Positions 31,356 through 43,614 of a stretch of 64,000 nt of DNA are shown piece after piece; positions within the stretch are counted from its first letter, which is position 1, and every line of letters begins with the position of its first letter. Position numbers and translations under genes: made by a program. The stretch is from Hibiscus mutabilis (Eukaryota > Streptophyta > Magnoliopsida > Malvales > Malvaceae). A model generated the notes under the pieces. That model made no database searches. It was not told the origin of the DNA and saw nothing but the letters and a program-made list of their open reading frames with translations. The DNA lies in contig CM033711.1 in assembly GCA_019671005.1 (NCBI GenBank), positions 58,081,049-58,145,048 of the forward strand, written 5' to 3'.

Positions 31356-33666
31356 TGTAATCACTAATTTTATCCAATTTTATAATTATTATAATTAATA
31401 TAATAATAATTATTGTTATTATTATTGATTTTGGTTTTATTATTATTATTAAAAAACAAAAAAATCAAGATCCAAAATAATTGAATAAAAAGCCCAATAT
31501 AAATTAAAAATATCAGTCCATTTACATTTTAAAAAACCCAATATACATATTTACAACTAGCCCATTAAGGCCCTAAACCCAACTAAAAAACCCTAATATG
31601 ATATCCATCTTTTCTCTTGGAGTAGCCAAATCTAGCCCTTGGATCAGATCTGATCCAACGGTCCAAATTACACTCAAAGAAGACTGCCTAGCATCCCAAT
31701 CGTGCGTGCAAGACACCATCGGCGACCGTTCGTCTCCTCATCGTGCCTAGCATGTTGTTCGTCTTCCTCATCCACGTGGCGCCACCACCGACGATCCCTC
31801 TGTCGCCGTACCGCCACTCACTTCAACCACCGCCTGCAAAAAAAAGACTAAGCATGGGCAAGCAATCCATCCAACAGTAGAGATTAAGTTTTTATTATTA
31901 TTTTACATGTTCTAATTCGGATACATAATCCTAGAACCTTAACAATGTATGAGGATTCATCAATTAATAAAAAAAAACTTCAAACTTTTCAGAGGCAAAA
32001 AAGGGCTTTCTCTCTTTGTTTTCATTTTCAAATCAAATATCAAAATAAAAAGGGGGAAAGGGTTTCATACCTGGTCCCAGTCTCGAGTCGCCATTATGAC
32101 GATGATAGAGGTGGGCGTTGTCGATGAACAACACTATGGTATCTTGATCTTTCGTTTCCCCTTTCTCTGGTTAGGGATTTAAAACCTTTTGAGTTTTTAA
32201 AAGAAAGGATTTTAAAAAATAAAAAAGGATTTTGGCTTTGATTTTCTTCAGATTTCGGTAAAAGAGTTATTTTTTCTCAAAAATCAAAAGGGAGATTTGA
32301 GTTTAGGAGGAAAAAGGTGGTTTTCGTTTGAATTTTAGCGTTCACCGGTGTCGGTGAGCGGCGGCCGACGACAATATGGGGTGGTCGGTGCGGCGGTTCT
32401 CCGCCAGAACCTGAGTTTTGATGAAGAACATAATGAATGTTCTAAGAAAATTTTAGAGGTTCCTTTAAATTTGGTTTTGATCTGCTTTCAATGCGAGGCT
32501 AAAAATGAAACTTGTTTTTATTTTTGGGTTTTATACCAGTTTTAAAAGATGGATTTATTACCCATTTAGACCCTTCTGCCCCTAAATATTCATCGCCGCG
32601 GTCCTTGGATCTTTTCAAACCTTTCGATTTAGTCCATGTTGTTTGATGGATTAATTACGATTTGAACCCTCTTTTCCCTTTGCTTCTTTATTTTCAGTCT
32701 GTGTATATACATATACAGATACTATGGTTTCTATATCATGATTTCCTATATGTATATATGGTTCTAATATTTATATGTACATATTGTATGTATCGTGTAC
32801 TTTTATTTATTAACTTACCCGTATAATTTGTAGTCTATATAGTATGTTTTATATATGATCGTATGGTATATATAGTAATATTTTTATGTATGTACCATGC
32901 ATTTTATATTATTAAAATTATTTGACTTTTTTATATACCCGTACATACCTTATAGATATATTCCTATTCTAATGTGTATATATTTGTAAACTAATTTGAC
33001 TTCATTTGATAATTGTTTTTTGACAATTTTATTAACTTTTTTTTATTATACTTTACGTATTAATTTAGAATGCACCTACCATATTACGTTCTCGTTACAT
33101 CTTATTATGCTTTATTTTATTCTTGTCCTATTTATTTGCTAATGGCATTATATTTGTTCATGCAGTTTAATCTTGTTCATGCATTATTAATTGTTGTATT
33201 TAATATACCTCATTAATCTATTTTAGTACTCGAGGTCTCGATATTCTAGTGGGAGTGTTGTCCTGAGTTTTTGGGCGTCATCTCCTTTGATGTTGTGGGT
33301 TAGGTTGTTCAATTTGTATGTTCATGCATTTTTAGGGGTTAATAATTAAATTAGATCGAATTTTAAATTTTTATTATTTAACTGTGATACAAACCCTTAG
33401 GTGCTGATTTTTGGACGTGGTGGGGGTGCGAAATCTTCCCCACTCGTAACCAACTCCCGAACCTAATTTTCTATGGTTTACTTTTTAGTGTCCAGTCTAC
33501 CTTATCCAAATGACCGGTGGCGACTCTTTTTATTTTATTTAAAATACAAGTTTTTTTCATGAATTCCCTTGAAATCAATTTTTGTAGAAAAACATGGTAA
33601 CCTCTACTTTGTAATTTAAATATTTTTTCAAGAAAAGGGAAACTTGTAATTTTTTTAGTCGCTACA
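31356..33666 (+). repeat. 3' LTR of the LARD-like element
   Basis: TGTAATC to GCTACA, colinear with 17884-20091 plus about 100 bp of extra sequence near 33290-33390. The 20-bp palindrome is preserved at 31639-31658. Confidence 0.92.
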
Positions 33667-34000
33667 ATTAGCACCTCCCCAATCCCATGGCCTAAGGCGT
33701 TGAATGCTCTATCGAAATAAAGCTTCCATGGCTCAAATTCTGAATTAGCTTTTTCTTCCACAGTTATGCACATCAAGTCTTCATCAGGAAAATTAAAGTT
33801 CAAGTGTTCATAGTCGTCCGAAGCGCGGCTTGCTAGGAAATCAGCTATAGCACTCCCCTTTACCGCTTTTTGACTTACATATAGTATGTCAGATTCAGAC
33901 AACAACATTTTCCAGTTGGCCATCCTCCCGTTTAGTGCTGGTCCTTCCATTAAGAACTTCAACAGATCCAACTTGGATATCAGCCAAGTGGTATGATACA
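33667..34000 (-). pseudogene. Host element H, fragment 3: RNase H end and second RNase H start
   Basis: The minus strand reads YHTTWLISKLDLLKFL, YVSQKAVKGSAIADFLA and LYFDRAFNALGHGIGEVL, the Tat/Ogre linker and start of the additional RNase H. Relatives have FDGASN; here the segment is FDRAFN, with the catalytic Asp kept. Its left end joins 17883 and its right end joins 39912 in the same reading frame once one TSD copy is removed at each junction. Open frame beyond 33667 belongs to the LARD LTR and is not part of the protein. Confidence 0.93.
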
Positions 34001-35156
34001 TGATAAGTCATTAATTTGCATGTTTTTTATATATTAAAACCTATGTTTTAGCACATTATCTATCTTAAAGCCCTTGATTCGGTTCCTATTTGGTTTTCTA
34101 GGTATTTTTGGGCCTTAACGACGTTTTATACATAAAAAGACGAGTTTTAACACCTTTTTGGCGTTTTTGGAAAATCCTTTGCGCAAAACCAGTAAGCAGT
34201 TGCAGAATAAGGCATGGCACGGTGCAACACACACTTCTTGACTTGGAGGAAAAGCAATCCTACTACAAGTAGACTTATGCTTTTACCATAATTAGAGTAG
34301 TTCAGGGTTGTTGAATTTAATGTAAAGTCTTCCCCTTTATTTTCCCTATAAATAGAGATCAAAGGGTGAAGAGAAATAAAAAGACCAAGTAGCCGAAACC
34401 CTATCCCTCTTCTTGTGTTGTCACCTACTACATAAGTAGCTAAACCCCTATTTCTAGTCAAGTATAGTTACAAGGATATTATTTCAAGCTTTTAGTGAGA
34501 TCTCTTGTTCCCTAATTATCTTTATCTTTATTCAAGTATTTTCATATCTTTTGTGCTTTGCCTTCATGTGTATGTTTGGTTAAATATACACTACAACCAA
34601 TTCAATGGTATTTGATAGAAGTGGTAAAGAAATTCGGGTTTGATTTCTAAAGGTATGAATTCATGTTCTTAGTAAGTTAACAGGTTTGTGCTTAGGAAGA
34701 ATATGCGCTTTGGGTCTCTTAAGGATCATTAATGCTATTTGATAGATTATAATTCTCTAGTTGTATCTAGGGATTTAATTTTGATAATAAGAGTTAATCT
34801 TTTAATGGTATTTAATTGATTATCTAACTTAGAAGAGATTGAGTTAATTGGTGGTATTCATCTAATCTAAAACCAAGCTATTTGAGATTGATGTTGATTT
34901 ATCTGTTGTGGGTCAATGATCTAAATCCTTGATTTAATATTCCAAGTTCTACCTTAACTAGAGTTCCAATTTATATTGATTTCTTCCTTACTTCAATTGC
35001 TTTCTTCAAATCAAACACAAAAACCCTTTTTACTTTAATTGCTTTACTTGTGAATTTAACCTCTTAACCGCTCTCTGTGGGATCGACCTTACTTGCCGCT
35101 ACTATAAATTCAAAGAACAACTAGGTATTATTTTTTGATGGATTCGACACCCATCA
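34001..35156 (+). repeat. 5' LTR of the deleted Athila-like element
   Basis: TGATAAGTCATT to CACCCATCA. TATA box at 34347-34355. The start TGATAAG is shared with the first Athila-type element. Confidence 0.94.
34347..34355 (+). promoter_or_regulatory. LTR TATA box
   Basis: TATAAATAG, preserved at 39104-39112 in the other LTR. Confidence 0.75.
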
Positions 35157-35161
35157 AAAAT

Positions 35162-35179
35162 TGGCGCCATTGTCAGGGA
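35162..35179 (+). other. Primer binding site, tRNA-Asp
   Basis: TGGCGCCATTGTCAGGGA, two differences from the plant tRNA-Asp complement, five bases inside the LTR. Confidence 0.88.
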
Positions 35180-35343
35180 GTGGTGTCAAGAAGCTAAGTT
35201 CACTTTTTATTTAGTTTAGTTTTTTTTTATTTTTTTGAGTTTTTTTTTCTTTTCTACTTTTATGCTTTGCTCTTCTCTTGCAGATAAGAATTTTTGTTTG
35301 ATCTTGATATCGAAAAAACTAAAGGCGAACAATCATCAACATT

Positions 35344-35700
35344 ATGGTCGCGAACCCTCAACAATTTAGTTTAACACATGACATCGCCTCTTGAAGTGTG
35401 AATGAGGCGTGTGGGATTTGCATAAGTCAAGATCATGTAACCGATATGTGCCTCCCCACTCCAAGTAGAAAGTACCAAGGACGCCAATTCCATTGGAGGA
35501 CCTTACGACCAAAAGAAGCACAATCCATACGCACATACATACAATTCCTTGTGGAAGGACTATTCACACTTGTATTATGAGCAAGGACAACCGTAAGAAA
35601 TCTACCAAAAATCCCAATCATATGCACAACATGCCTTTCAAGAACAAAGTGTTTTTCACAAACCTCAACCACCAATAAAGATTTCTTTAAAGGAACTTAT
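35344..35700 (+). pseudogene. Gag zinc-knuckle remnant
   Basis: 35398 onward reads NEACGICISQDHVTDMCLPT, an Athila-type knuckle (C-x2-C-x4-H-x4-C). The capsid that should precede it is absent: only about 220 bp separate it from the primer site. Frame changes follow within 150 bp, and the Lys/Glu-rich stretch 35700-36180 is Gag tail that no longer reads continuously. Confidence 0.78.
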
Positions 35701-36180
35701 GAATAAAATCGAGAGCAATTTAGAGCAGTTCCAATAAGAGAGTAAATTTTTCGCGAAACACAGGAACCGCGTAGGCCCACTACGAAGACAACAGAGGAAG
35801 AAAAAAGTGCGAACGCACCATGCCCCATACCCTTAGCAAACGAAGAACATGAACATGAGAAGGTGTGTTTGTCTGACGCTGCTAACGAACAAATTAAAAG
35901 GAAGGCAAATGAGCCTTATGCGGACAAGGATGAGGCGAGCGGTAAACAGGATGCGAATACAAGCTAGCTTGATACAAATGGTGAGAAAACAAAGGATAAT
36001 GAGCTTTCCACAAACGATGAACAAGAGAATTCAAATAAGCATCCGCTAAATGAGCAAGGCAAACATGAAGGTGCGAAGGCCAACAAACCTTCCAATTTTT
36101 GGCTTGCACCTTTTTCTGACAAAGATGGCAATCCCAAAAATCTAAAGCCTACGAAAGACGAAGATGGTGCAAAGAGTCCT

Positions 36181-36648
36181 GTGCCACCTATTGTGGTTCA
36201 ACCATCTTTACCTCAAAGGTTTGCACAGACCAAAGAGAATGAGCTGGAACGAAAAATTCTTGAAACAATTCACAAGGTTGAGCTAATCCTTAAGAAGCAT
36301 GGGGAACAAGATATTAGATCAAGACAACTCCTTGCGTACAAAGACATCATACCATGGTACGCAGATATCATATACAATTTTGTGACAAAGACATTTTCAA
36401 CATGTACATCACAGGTTGAGAAAGACAAGATCAAATGCGACGTGAAGCCGTACCTATGGGATGACCCATACCTATGGAAGATAAGAGTAGATCCAACCAT
36501 GGTGGCGAACATCAATTGGGATCTAGGGATCCAACCAATCAATGTCGAACCTTCCTATAAACTTGCAGTAAAACTACCATGGAAGAAGAAAATTTTCAAA
36601 TCAATCAAGGACAAACCTCCTGACGAACACATTCTCGCCGTAACGTGA
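36181..36648 (+). pseudogene. Gag-protease linker fused to pre-integrase segment
   Basis: 155 residues. Residues 8-40 (PSLPQRFAQTKENELERKIL) match the linker before protease in Athila/Tat elements. Residues about 57-100 (IPWYADIIYNFVTKTF, VKPYLWDDPYLWKI) match the segment that precedes the integrase zinc finger. Some 900 residues that normally lie between (protease, RT, RNase H) are missing, so one deletion has fused the ends in frame. I do not recognise residues 105-155. Confidence 0.75.
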
Positions 36649-38757
36649 AAATGGGAGTTATATCCAGCCAAAGATGTTAAAGAAAGGTGCTTCTTGGGAG
36701 GCAACCCATGCTTTTATTCTTAATTTATTTTAGTTTTTTTATTTCATCAATAATTTTTTTATGAATCTTCATGTTTTTATTTTTTAGGTACATAGGACAA
36801 AAGCACTTTGGAAATAAGGCGTGCCCACGCTGGGAAAATTCCATGAAAATTTTTGGAGGGAAACTTTCCCATCGAAAGGAAAGAAAAATAATTGGTGAAA
36901 TGTTTTTGGCACTTCCCCCTACCAAATAGGTGCCAAAAATTTGGAAAAAAAAGGGAAAGGTTTTCCTTAACTTAAACTCCATTATCTTTAAGTCTTTCAA
37001 TCTAATTAAAACTTTCTTTCTTTCACCTTTCTTGTTTTCCAAGAATTTAAGATTCCTTATAAAAAGATATCATCTATTCACTTTTCATCTATTATCTTCT
37101 TTCCATAAATTTCACCCTTATTTTTGTTCTCCAAGAAAAAGGATTTCTATATATCTTTTCTTAAGGGTTCTTCAAACACCAAAGAAAACTTTCTCCAAGA
37201 ATTCAATCCAAGGATGCCAAGAACAAAGAGTCAAGGAAGGAGGGATGGAGGACAATACCTCAAACAACAGCTACCTCTACCTCTGGTCGAAGAGTAGCCT
37301 CTAGTTTGTGCCTCTTCCACTCGTACTCTCAACCGCAGCCGCGCGTAGAGCTCTCCAATCAATGCTGCCCAAGTCGCCTTATGGAACCACGAAAAAATCC
37401 TCCTCTTTGCAAGCCATCACCGCCGAGCAACGCCTAGCTTGCTTGGAATATTGAATGCAACAAGTAGAGGCAAATCAAAGGGCATTCTTTGAGCACGCAG
37501 AGTTCGACCTTCCACACCCTAAATTGCCGCATGTCGCATGAGGAAGCACTCTTCTCCCTTAACTTTTTATTTGCCTTCTTTTATTTTCTATATGTAGGTT
37601 AGGGAACATTGATGACAATGTTAGGTTTAAGTGGGGGGTTAACTTTGATGTGCTCAATTTGTGCTAAAACCATGGGATATAGTTGTGTGAAATTGCATGC
37701 TTCTTGATGAATTTCAGTATTACTTTCACATAAAAAAATTTCTTGAACTTAACATGTTGAGATTTTTAAGAAAATTGGATCCCTAGGTAAAGATGATATT
37801 GATATGGGAAGTAAAATATGATTGATTAGATCTTGTTAGACTTGCAAATCATTTCTCATATTAATTGATTCGATAGTCGGATGGATAAAAATCGGACACA
37901 ACAAACCACTTTGTGAGACTTGAGCCTTAACAAGCATATATCTTGTGCTTTATATTTCTTCATTGAGTGTTTGTCAAGCATTATTAGATTTCTTCTAGAA
38001 CTTGCAATGTTATACATGTTGAGACCACATAGGATCAAATTACTTGAGATGATTAAGGCACCTAGGTATCAACTTTGAGCCAAAAAGCCTACCTTGGTAA
38101 ATATGACCATTAGAGAACCATTTTTGAGCCTAAGCCTTTTGTTTGGAAATTAACCACATTACAAGCACAATTCCTCTTTGTTGATTTCCCTAATTTGCAC
38201 CCAAAATTGAAGAACTACACACTTACTTAAAAAAAGAGAAAAAATCAAGCAAAAGAAAAAGAAAAGAAAAGGGAGAAAATCTTGAAAACAAGGAAAAGAA
38301 AAAAATCAAAGAGAAAATTGTCTTGTTTGTTTAAAAAGAAAATTCAAAGAAAAGAAAAGACAAAAAAGTATGAAAAGATTGAATCCTTGTTTCTCCCAAA
38401 ATTAAATTATGCAAAAGCTTGATACAAAGGAGAAAAAGGAGTGTGATCTTGTAATTCGATCCAACTAGTGGTAGAGATGTGATATATTTGCAAGCCTATG
38501 GTAAGTTTTTTTTCATGCTTTGACTTGAGTGTTGTTGTCCCTTAAACACTTTGAGAGGTATTGAGTGAATCCTTTGCGAAGGTGTTTGATTTTATTCCAT
38601 CTTGACTTTATGATAATTAATTGGGATATTATTTGCTCATGCTAATTTGCAAATCATGATTTATTACTTCTCTTATACTATCTTCTTTACCAAAGGGACC
38701 TTAGATCTTGAATTTCAATATGCTTGAGGACAAGCATAATGTAAGTGTGGGGGTATA
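36649..38757 (+). other. 3' UTR with two hairpin-purine modules
   Basis: It opens with TGGGAGGCAACCCA (36695-36708), a string I associate with the end of Athila pol. A first stem-loop (37605-37622) precedes AAGTGGGGGG; a purine-rich A/G tract lies at 38225-38400; a second stem-loop (38719-38738) precedes the true polypurine tract. The piece at 37213-37545 has short broken frames and may be a decayed extra ORF. Confidence 0.7.
38719..38757 (+). other. LTR-proximal stem-loop and polypurine tract
   Basis: TATGCTTG-AGGA-CAAGCATA (8-bp stem) followed by AAGTGTGGGGGTATA, which abuts the LTR start at 38758. Confidence 0.8.
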
Positions 38758-39906
38758 TGATAAGTCATTAATTTGCATGTTTTTCATATATTAAAACCTA
38801 AGTTTTAGCACATTAATTATCGTAAAGCCCTTGACTACGTTCCTATTTGGTTTTACAGGTGTTTTTGGTCCTTAACGACGTTTTATACTTAAAAGACGAG
38901 TTTTAACACCTTTTTGGCATTTTTGGAAAATCCTTCGCGCAAAACCAGTAAGAAGTCATGGAATAAGGCGTGGGCACGGCACAACACAAACTTTTTAACT
39001 TGGAGGACAAGCAATCCTACTATAAGTGGACTTCTACTTTTACCATAATTAGAGTAGTTCAGGGTTTTTGAATTTAATGTAAAGTTTTCCCCTTTATTTT
39101 CCCTATAAATAGAGATCAAAGGGTGAAGAGAAATAAAAAAGACCAAGTAGCTAAAACCCTATCCCTCTTCTTGTGTCGTCTCCTACTCCATGAGTAGCTA
39201 AACCCCTCTTTCTAGTCAAGTGTAGTTACAAGGATATTATTTCAAGCTTTTAGCAAGATTTCTTGTTCCCTAATTATCTTCATCTTTATTCAAGCATTTT
39301 CATATCTTTTGTGCTTCATCTTCATGTGTATGTTTGGTTAAATATACATAACCAATTCAATGGTATTTGATAGAAGTGGTAAAGAAATTCGGGTTCGATT
39401 TCTAAAGATATGAATTCATGTTCTTAGTAAGTTAATGGGTTCGTGCTTAGGAAGAATATGCACTTTAGGTCTCTTAAGGATCATTAATGCTATTTGATAG
39501 ATTATAATTCTTTAGTGGTATCTAGGGATTTAATCTTGATAATTAGAGTTAATCTTTTAATGGTTTTTAATTGATTATCTAACTTAAAAGAGATTGGATT
39601 ATTTGGTGGTACTCATCTAATCTAAAACCAAGCTATTTGAGATTGATGTTGATTTATCTTTTGTGGGTCAATTATCTAAATCATTGATTTAATATTCCAA
39701 GTCCTACCTTGACTAGAGTTCCAATTTATATTGATTTATTCCTTCAATTGCTTTATTCAAATCAAACACAAAAACCCTTTTTACTTTAATTGTTTTACTT
39801 GTGAATTTAACCTCTTAACCGCTCTCTATGGGATTGACCCTACTTGTCGCTACTACAAATCCAAACAACAAGTAGGTATTATTTTTTGACGGTTCGACAC
39901 CTATCA
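38758..39906 (+). repeat. 3' LTR of the deleted Athila-like element
   Basis: TGATAAGTCATT to CACCTATCA, colinear with 34001-35156, with visible point differences through the first 150 bp. It is followed by ATACA. Confidence 0.94.
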
Positions 39907-41432
39907 ATACAACATGTACTGCCTGAGCTTTTTGGTAGTCCACACTAGAGCACAACATAATTTTTGAATCAGTGGGTACCGTGTTTTACAATCGGTGAAC
40001 TTCTTGCTCAAATAGTAGGCCGCCTTCTCTTTCTTCGTAGACTCATCATGTTGCCCCAAAACACAGCCCATCGAATTCTCAAAGACTGTCATGTACAAGA
40101 TTAGCGGTCTATCTGGTACCAGCGCTGCTAGAATTGGAGCATTAGTCAAATACTTCTTGATCTTGTCTAGAGCCTCTTGGAACTCTTCATCCCATACCCC
40201 AGATTGTTCTTCTAAAGAAATCTAAAGACAAGGTCACACTTGTCGGTCAATTGAGAGATAAACCGAGATATATAGTTCAACCTTCCCAAGAAACCTTGAA
40301 CCTATTTTTGGGTCTAAGGTGGTGGAAGATTTTGGATGGCTTTTACTTTGTCGGGGTCAATCTCGATCCCTTTTCGGCTAACCACAAAGCTTGGGAGCTT
40401 ACCAGACGTAACAGTGAAAGTACACTTAGTCAGGTTGAGCTTTAGCTGATACTTTCTCAATCTTTGGAAGAGCTTCCTCAAGTTTTGGATATGCTCTTCT
40501 TTGTTTTGATACTTGGCGATCATATCATCCATATATACCTCGATCTCCTTGTGCATCATCTCATGAAAAAGGGTTACCATCTATTTGATAGGTTGCTCCT
40601 GCATTCTTCAACCCAAAGGGCATCACCTTGTAATAGAATGTCCCCCACATAGTCATGAACGTAGTTTTCTCCATGTCATTAGGATGCATTTTTATTTGGA
40701 TTTACCCTGAGAAACCATCCATGAAAGAGAACCACGAATGTCCCGCAGTGTTGTCGACCAAAGTGTCAATATGGGGCAAAGGGAAATTATCCTTGGGCTA
40801 TGCTTTATTAAGATCTCTATAATCTACACATATGAGAACCTTCTCGTATTTCTTAGGTACCAGGACTATATTCGCCACCCACTCCGGGTACTTGGCAACC
40901 TTTAGGAAACCAGCCTCATACTATTTTTTCACTTCTTCTCGAATCTTCAACAACATTTCCGCCCTCATTCTTCTTAATTTCTGTTGGACTGGTTTACATT
41001 CCGACTTGATTGGTAGCTTATGTACCACAATATTCGTGTCTAGCCTCGGCATGTCTTGATAAGTCCATGTGAAGACATCCTTGAATTCTATAAGCAATTT
41101 GATCAACTCATGCCTCGTCTTGGATGAGAAGGCGAAGCCAATCTTCACTTCTCTCCTTTATTCTTCAGTTCCCAAGTTGAGGATCTCTACCTCTTCTTGG
41201 TGGGGAAAGATCTGTTTGACTTTGCTTTCCATTAATTTGAGTAATTCATCCGGAACTTCACATTCTATCGCACCACCCCCTTCCTCGATTTCAGCTAGAT
41301 ACAAAGGTTGCTCAAAATCTACCTCGGGATTAGATTCATAATCATTCATACAATTAATAATTGGGACCCTAAAACAATTTTGCAATGAATATTTAGTGGG
41401 AAGAGAAAGTGATGCTATTTATGGAATGAATG
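39907..41432 (-). pseudogene. Host element H, fragment 2: RT and RNase H
   Basis: From right to left on the minus strand: an exon start VPIINCMNDYES at 41368, RT leader (VDFEQPLYLAEIE), KDVFTWTYQDMP, KLRRMRAEMLLKI, VDYRDLNKA with a stop after it, MPFGLKNAGATYQ and an intact YMDDM at about 40530. RNase H follows (LYMTVFENSMGCVLGQHD, YYLSKKFTDCKTRYPLIQ, then LRQYMLY at 39915). It is a Tat/Ogre Pol with several frame breaks near 40580-40920 and 40200-40310. 41369-41432 is intron tail; 41428-41432 is the target duplication GAATG of the next element. Confidence 0.92.
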
Positions 41433-43593
41433 TGTAGTAACATATTTTATCCGGCCCGTATACATACATATCCAAAAATAAAATCAAAAAATGATATATG
41501 ATAATTCATTTGGTCTTTGTATATATTAGAGTCCAAAAATAAAACCTAAAAAATGAGAAGCCAATGATACATGGTTTATGTTACAAAAATGAGCCCATCT
41601 ATAAGCCCAATTTGGCTAACAAAACAAGAAACCCTAAGGGATTCTTCCCTTATCGCGCTGTCACTCCTTTACTGTTGGATCAAATTCAATCCAACGGTCC
41701 TGATTAAAACCCTAGACTTCAAGCCGTTGAGCCGCGCACCCTTTAGCCATTCGATCTAGGGGAGATCAATGGCCCAGATCAACATGAATGGGTTCCACGC
41801 GGATTACAAATTACGCGTGGCCTTCACGCGCCCAATGCCTCAGCTCCCTTTAGCTGTTCGTCTTCCCCGACCAGACCTCGATCGACGCCGTCAGTATGCA
41901 TCTGTCGCCATCTCCACCGTGCTCGGTCAGTCGTGACATGCAAGTAAAAGAAAAGGGATTAGGGTTCAAATCAAAATGGAAAAGGAAACATTTCAATTCG
42001 AATCAAACAATTAAGGGAATTTTTTTAGTCATATTAGATTCAAAACAAGCAAGCAAGGCAAAGAACTAGCCGACGTGGAAATCAAGCCAAATCATAGCAG
42101 AACCAGAAAGAAAATCCTTTAGATTTTAATGCTTTAACCATTTGTAATCTCGGGAATTTCATTCCTATTTTGTTCATACTTTGTAATGGCTATAAAAGCC
42201 ATTGATTCATTCAATGTAAACACACAATTTTTGAGAAGCAATACACCAGCATATTTTAGTCAAAATTCTAGAGGTATTATACCTATTCTTTTATTGGAAC
42301 CAACAGAAGAGAAGGGGCGCGGGTCATTACCTTTCGGAGAAGGAGGAGCCACTTTCAGAGGACTGAGTCGACGATGCCATCAGAAATGCGAGTCGAAACG
42401 GAGACGAAACGCTGCCGAAAAATCACCACCGGTTGAAAGCCACAATGGCCAAAGCTGGATTCACGCGGCGGAGGATAGCCGGATGCTGGGCTTGATGGTG
42501 GTGTTCTTCGTCCCACACTTGAGCCCCCTTGAACATTTCAGAGGATTTAAGGGGTTCAGTTTGATCCATTCCACCAGGAGAAGGAAAATGAAATGTGTAG
42601 TTAAAATTTTTAAGTTATATACTCGACCCGTGGAGCGACCAGGATCCGACCCTCTTGGAGATGCAACCCACGCCCTTCTTATACCGAGTTCATACATCTG
42701 CCCCACTGTTTGCAATTTTCTCACTTTATTCCTTCTTCTATTCAATTTCAGTTCTTTAATTTTGTACTACATTCAATTTAACCCTTTATTTTCTTTAAAA
42801 TTTTGTTTAATTTGTTTGACAAACACCCATAAAAATATAGGATATAGAGACTATATACACTCTTTAATAATATGATTTCTTGTAATTTAAAATTTGTTCC
42901 CCCTTTAAAATATATACTTTAGGCTTACTAATTTAGATATATATACATATAGAGTAACCTTAATTTCATTGTAAGTTTTAAAAAATGTATAGTAGCAAAT
43001 TCCCTAAGTTTAGGATCTTTTCTCACATAACTCATTTTTTAACTATTTCGATTGTTCCCACTAGGCCATTAAATATACTTTAAATTAAAATTTATCAAGT
43101 AGAGCCTTTTAGGATTAGTCACTTTAATAACTTAATAATTGGCACTTTAGGGATAGAAACAAAATAAAAAAATAAAATATCATTTATAAAAAAAAAATTT
43201 CTTGCACCATGAAAATGAGATGTACTTTTAATTAGGGTTAATTCGGTTTTCCCCTAGCCGTTGTAGGAACGGTCGAGACTCTGAATTTTAAGGATTAATA
43301 CCTTAATCCCTTTGCGTCTAAATTGATTCGGATTTTCTCAGCCATGAGCAAGTTCGAGCCAATTCTAGAACTTTGTAGATTTTTGTATTAACCTTTGCAT
43401 GCACGCATTCGGGTTACAAGGAAAATATTAGTGGTCAAGTAACCACTGGTCTCCAGGCGTGATGGGGGTGCTAATCCTTCCCCACACGTAACTGTGCCCC
43501 CGAACATTTGAGATTTTGTAATCTCTGGTTTGTTTTTATGTTTATGGTCCGCCTAATATAATAGAAGAGACCGGTGGTGACTCCATTGTTACA
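41433..43593 (+). repeat. 5' LTR of the Tat/Ogre element
   Basis: TGTAGTAAC to GTTACA. A TATA box at 42191-42198 sits in an inverted repeat. The 229-residue open frame at 42186-42875 starts at this box and is broken in the partner LTR, so I do not call it a gene. Confidence 0.92.
42191..42198 (+). promoter_or_regulatory. LTR TATA box within an inverted repeat
   Basis: TATAAAAG flanked by AATGGCT and AGCCATT, which can pair. The same arrangement is preserved at 52871-52878. Confidence 0.75.
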
Positions 43594-43596
43594 ACT

Positions 43597-43614
43597 TGGC
43601 GACTCCACTAAGGA
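43597..43614 (+). other. Primer binding site, Tat/Ogre type
   Basis: TGGCGACTCCACTAAGGA, three bases inside the LTR; two differences from the usual TGGCGACTCCACTGGGGA. Confidence 0.85.

Larger units (their letters stand above)
17884..33666 (+). mobile_element. LARD-like Tat-clade element containing a nested Copia
   Basis: LTRs of 2208 bp (17884-20091) and 2311 bp (31356-33666) flank the interior; ATTAG is duplicated at 17879-17883 and 33667-33671. The primer site is of the Tat/Ogre type, and the 3' end has the same hairpin plus purine tract as the element at 41433-54314. After removal of the nested Copia the interior is about 4.9 kb with no intact or recognisable gag or pol domain, so it is a large retrotransposon derivative dependent on others. 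It inserted into the second RNase H of host element H. Confidence 0.92.
34001..39906 (+). mobile_element. Internally deleted Athila-like element
   Basis: LTRs of 1156 bp (34001-35156) and 1149 bp (38758-39906) flank a 3.6-kb interior. A tRNA-Asp primer site, polypurine tract and perfect ATACA duplication (33996-34000 and 39907-39911) are present. Coding remnants run from a Gag zinc knuckle through the Gag-protease linker straight into the segment before integrase; capsid, protease, RT, RNase H and the integrase core are missing. It inserted into host element H between RT/RNase H and the second RNase H. Confidence 0.94.

Noticed and set aside
33471..33666. C-terminal part of the 176-residue minus-strand frame as RNase H
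   Set aside because: The RNase H coding ends at the ATTAG junction (33671); the remainder is antisense LTR read by chance.
42186..42875. 229-residue plus-strand open frame
   Set aside because: It lies wholly inside an LTR, starts at the TATA box, has no recognisable domain and is broken in the matching LTR at 52866.
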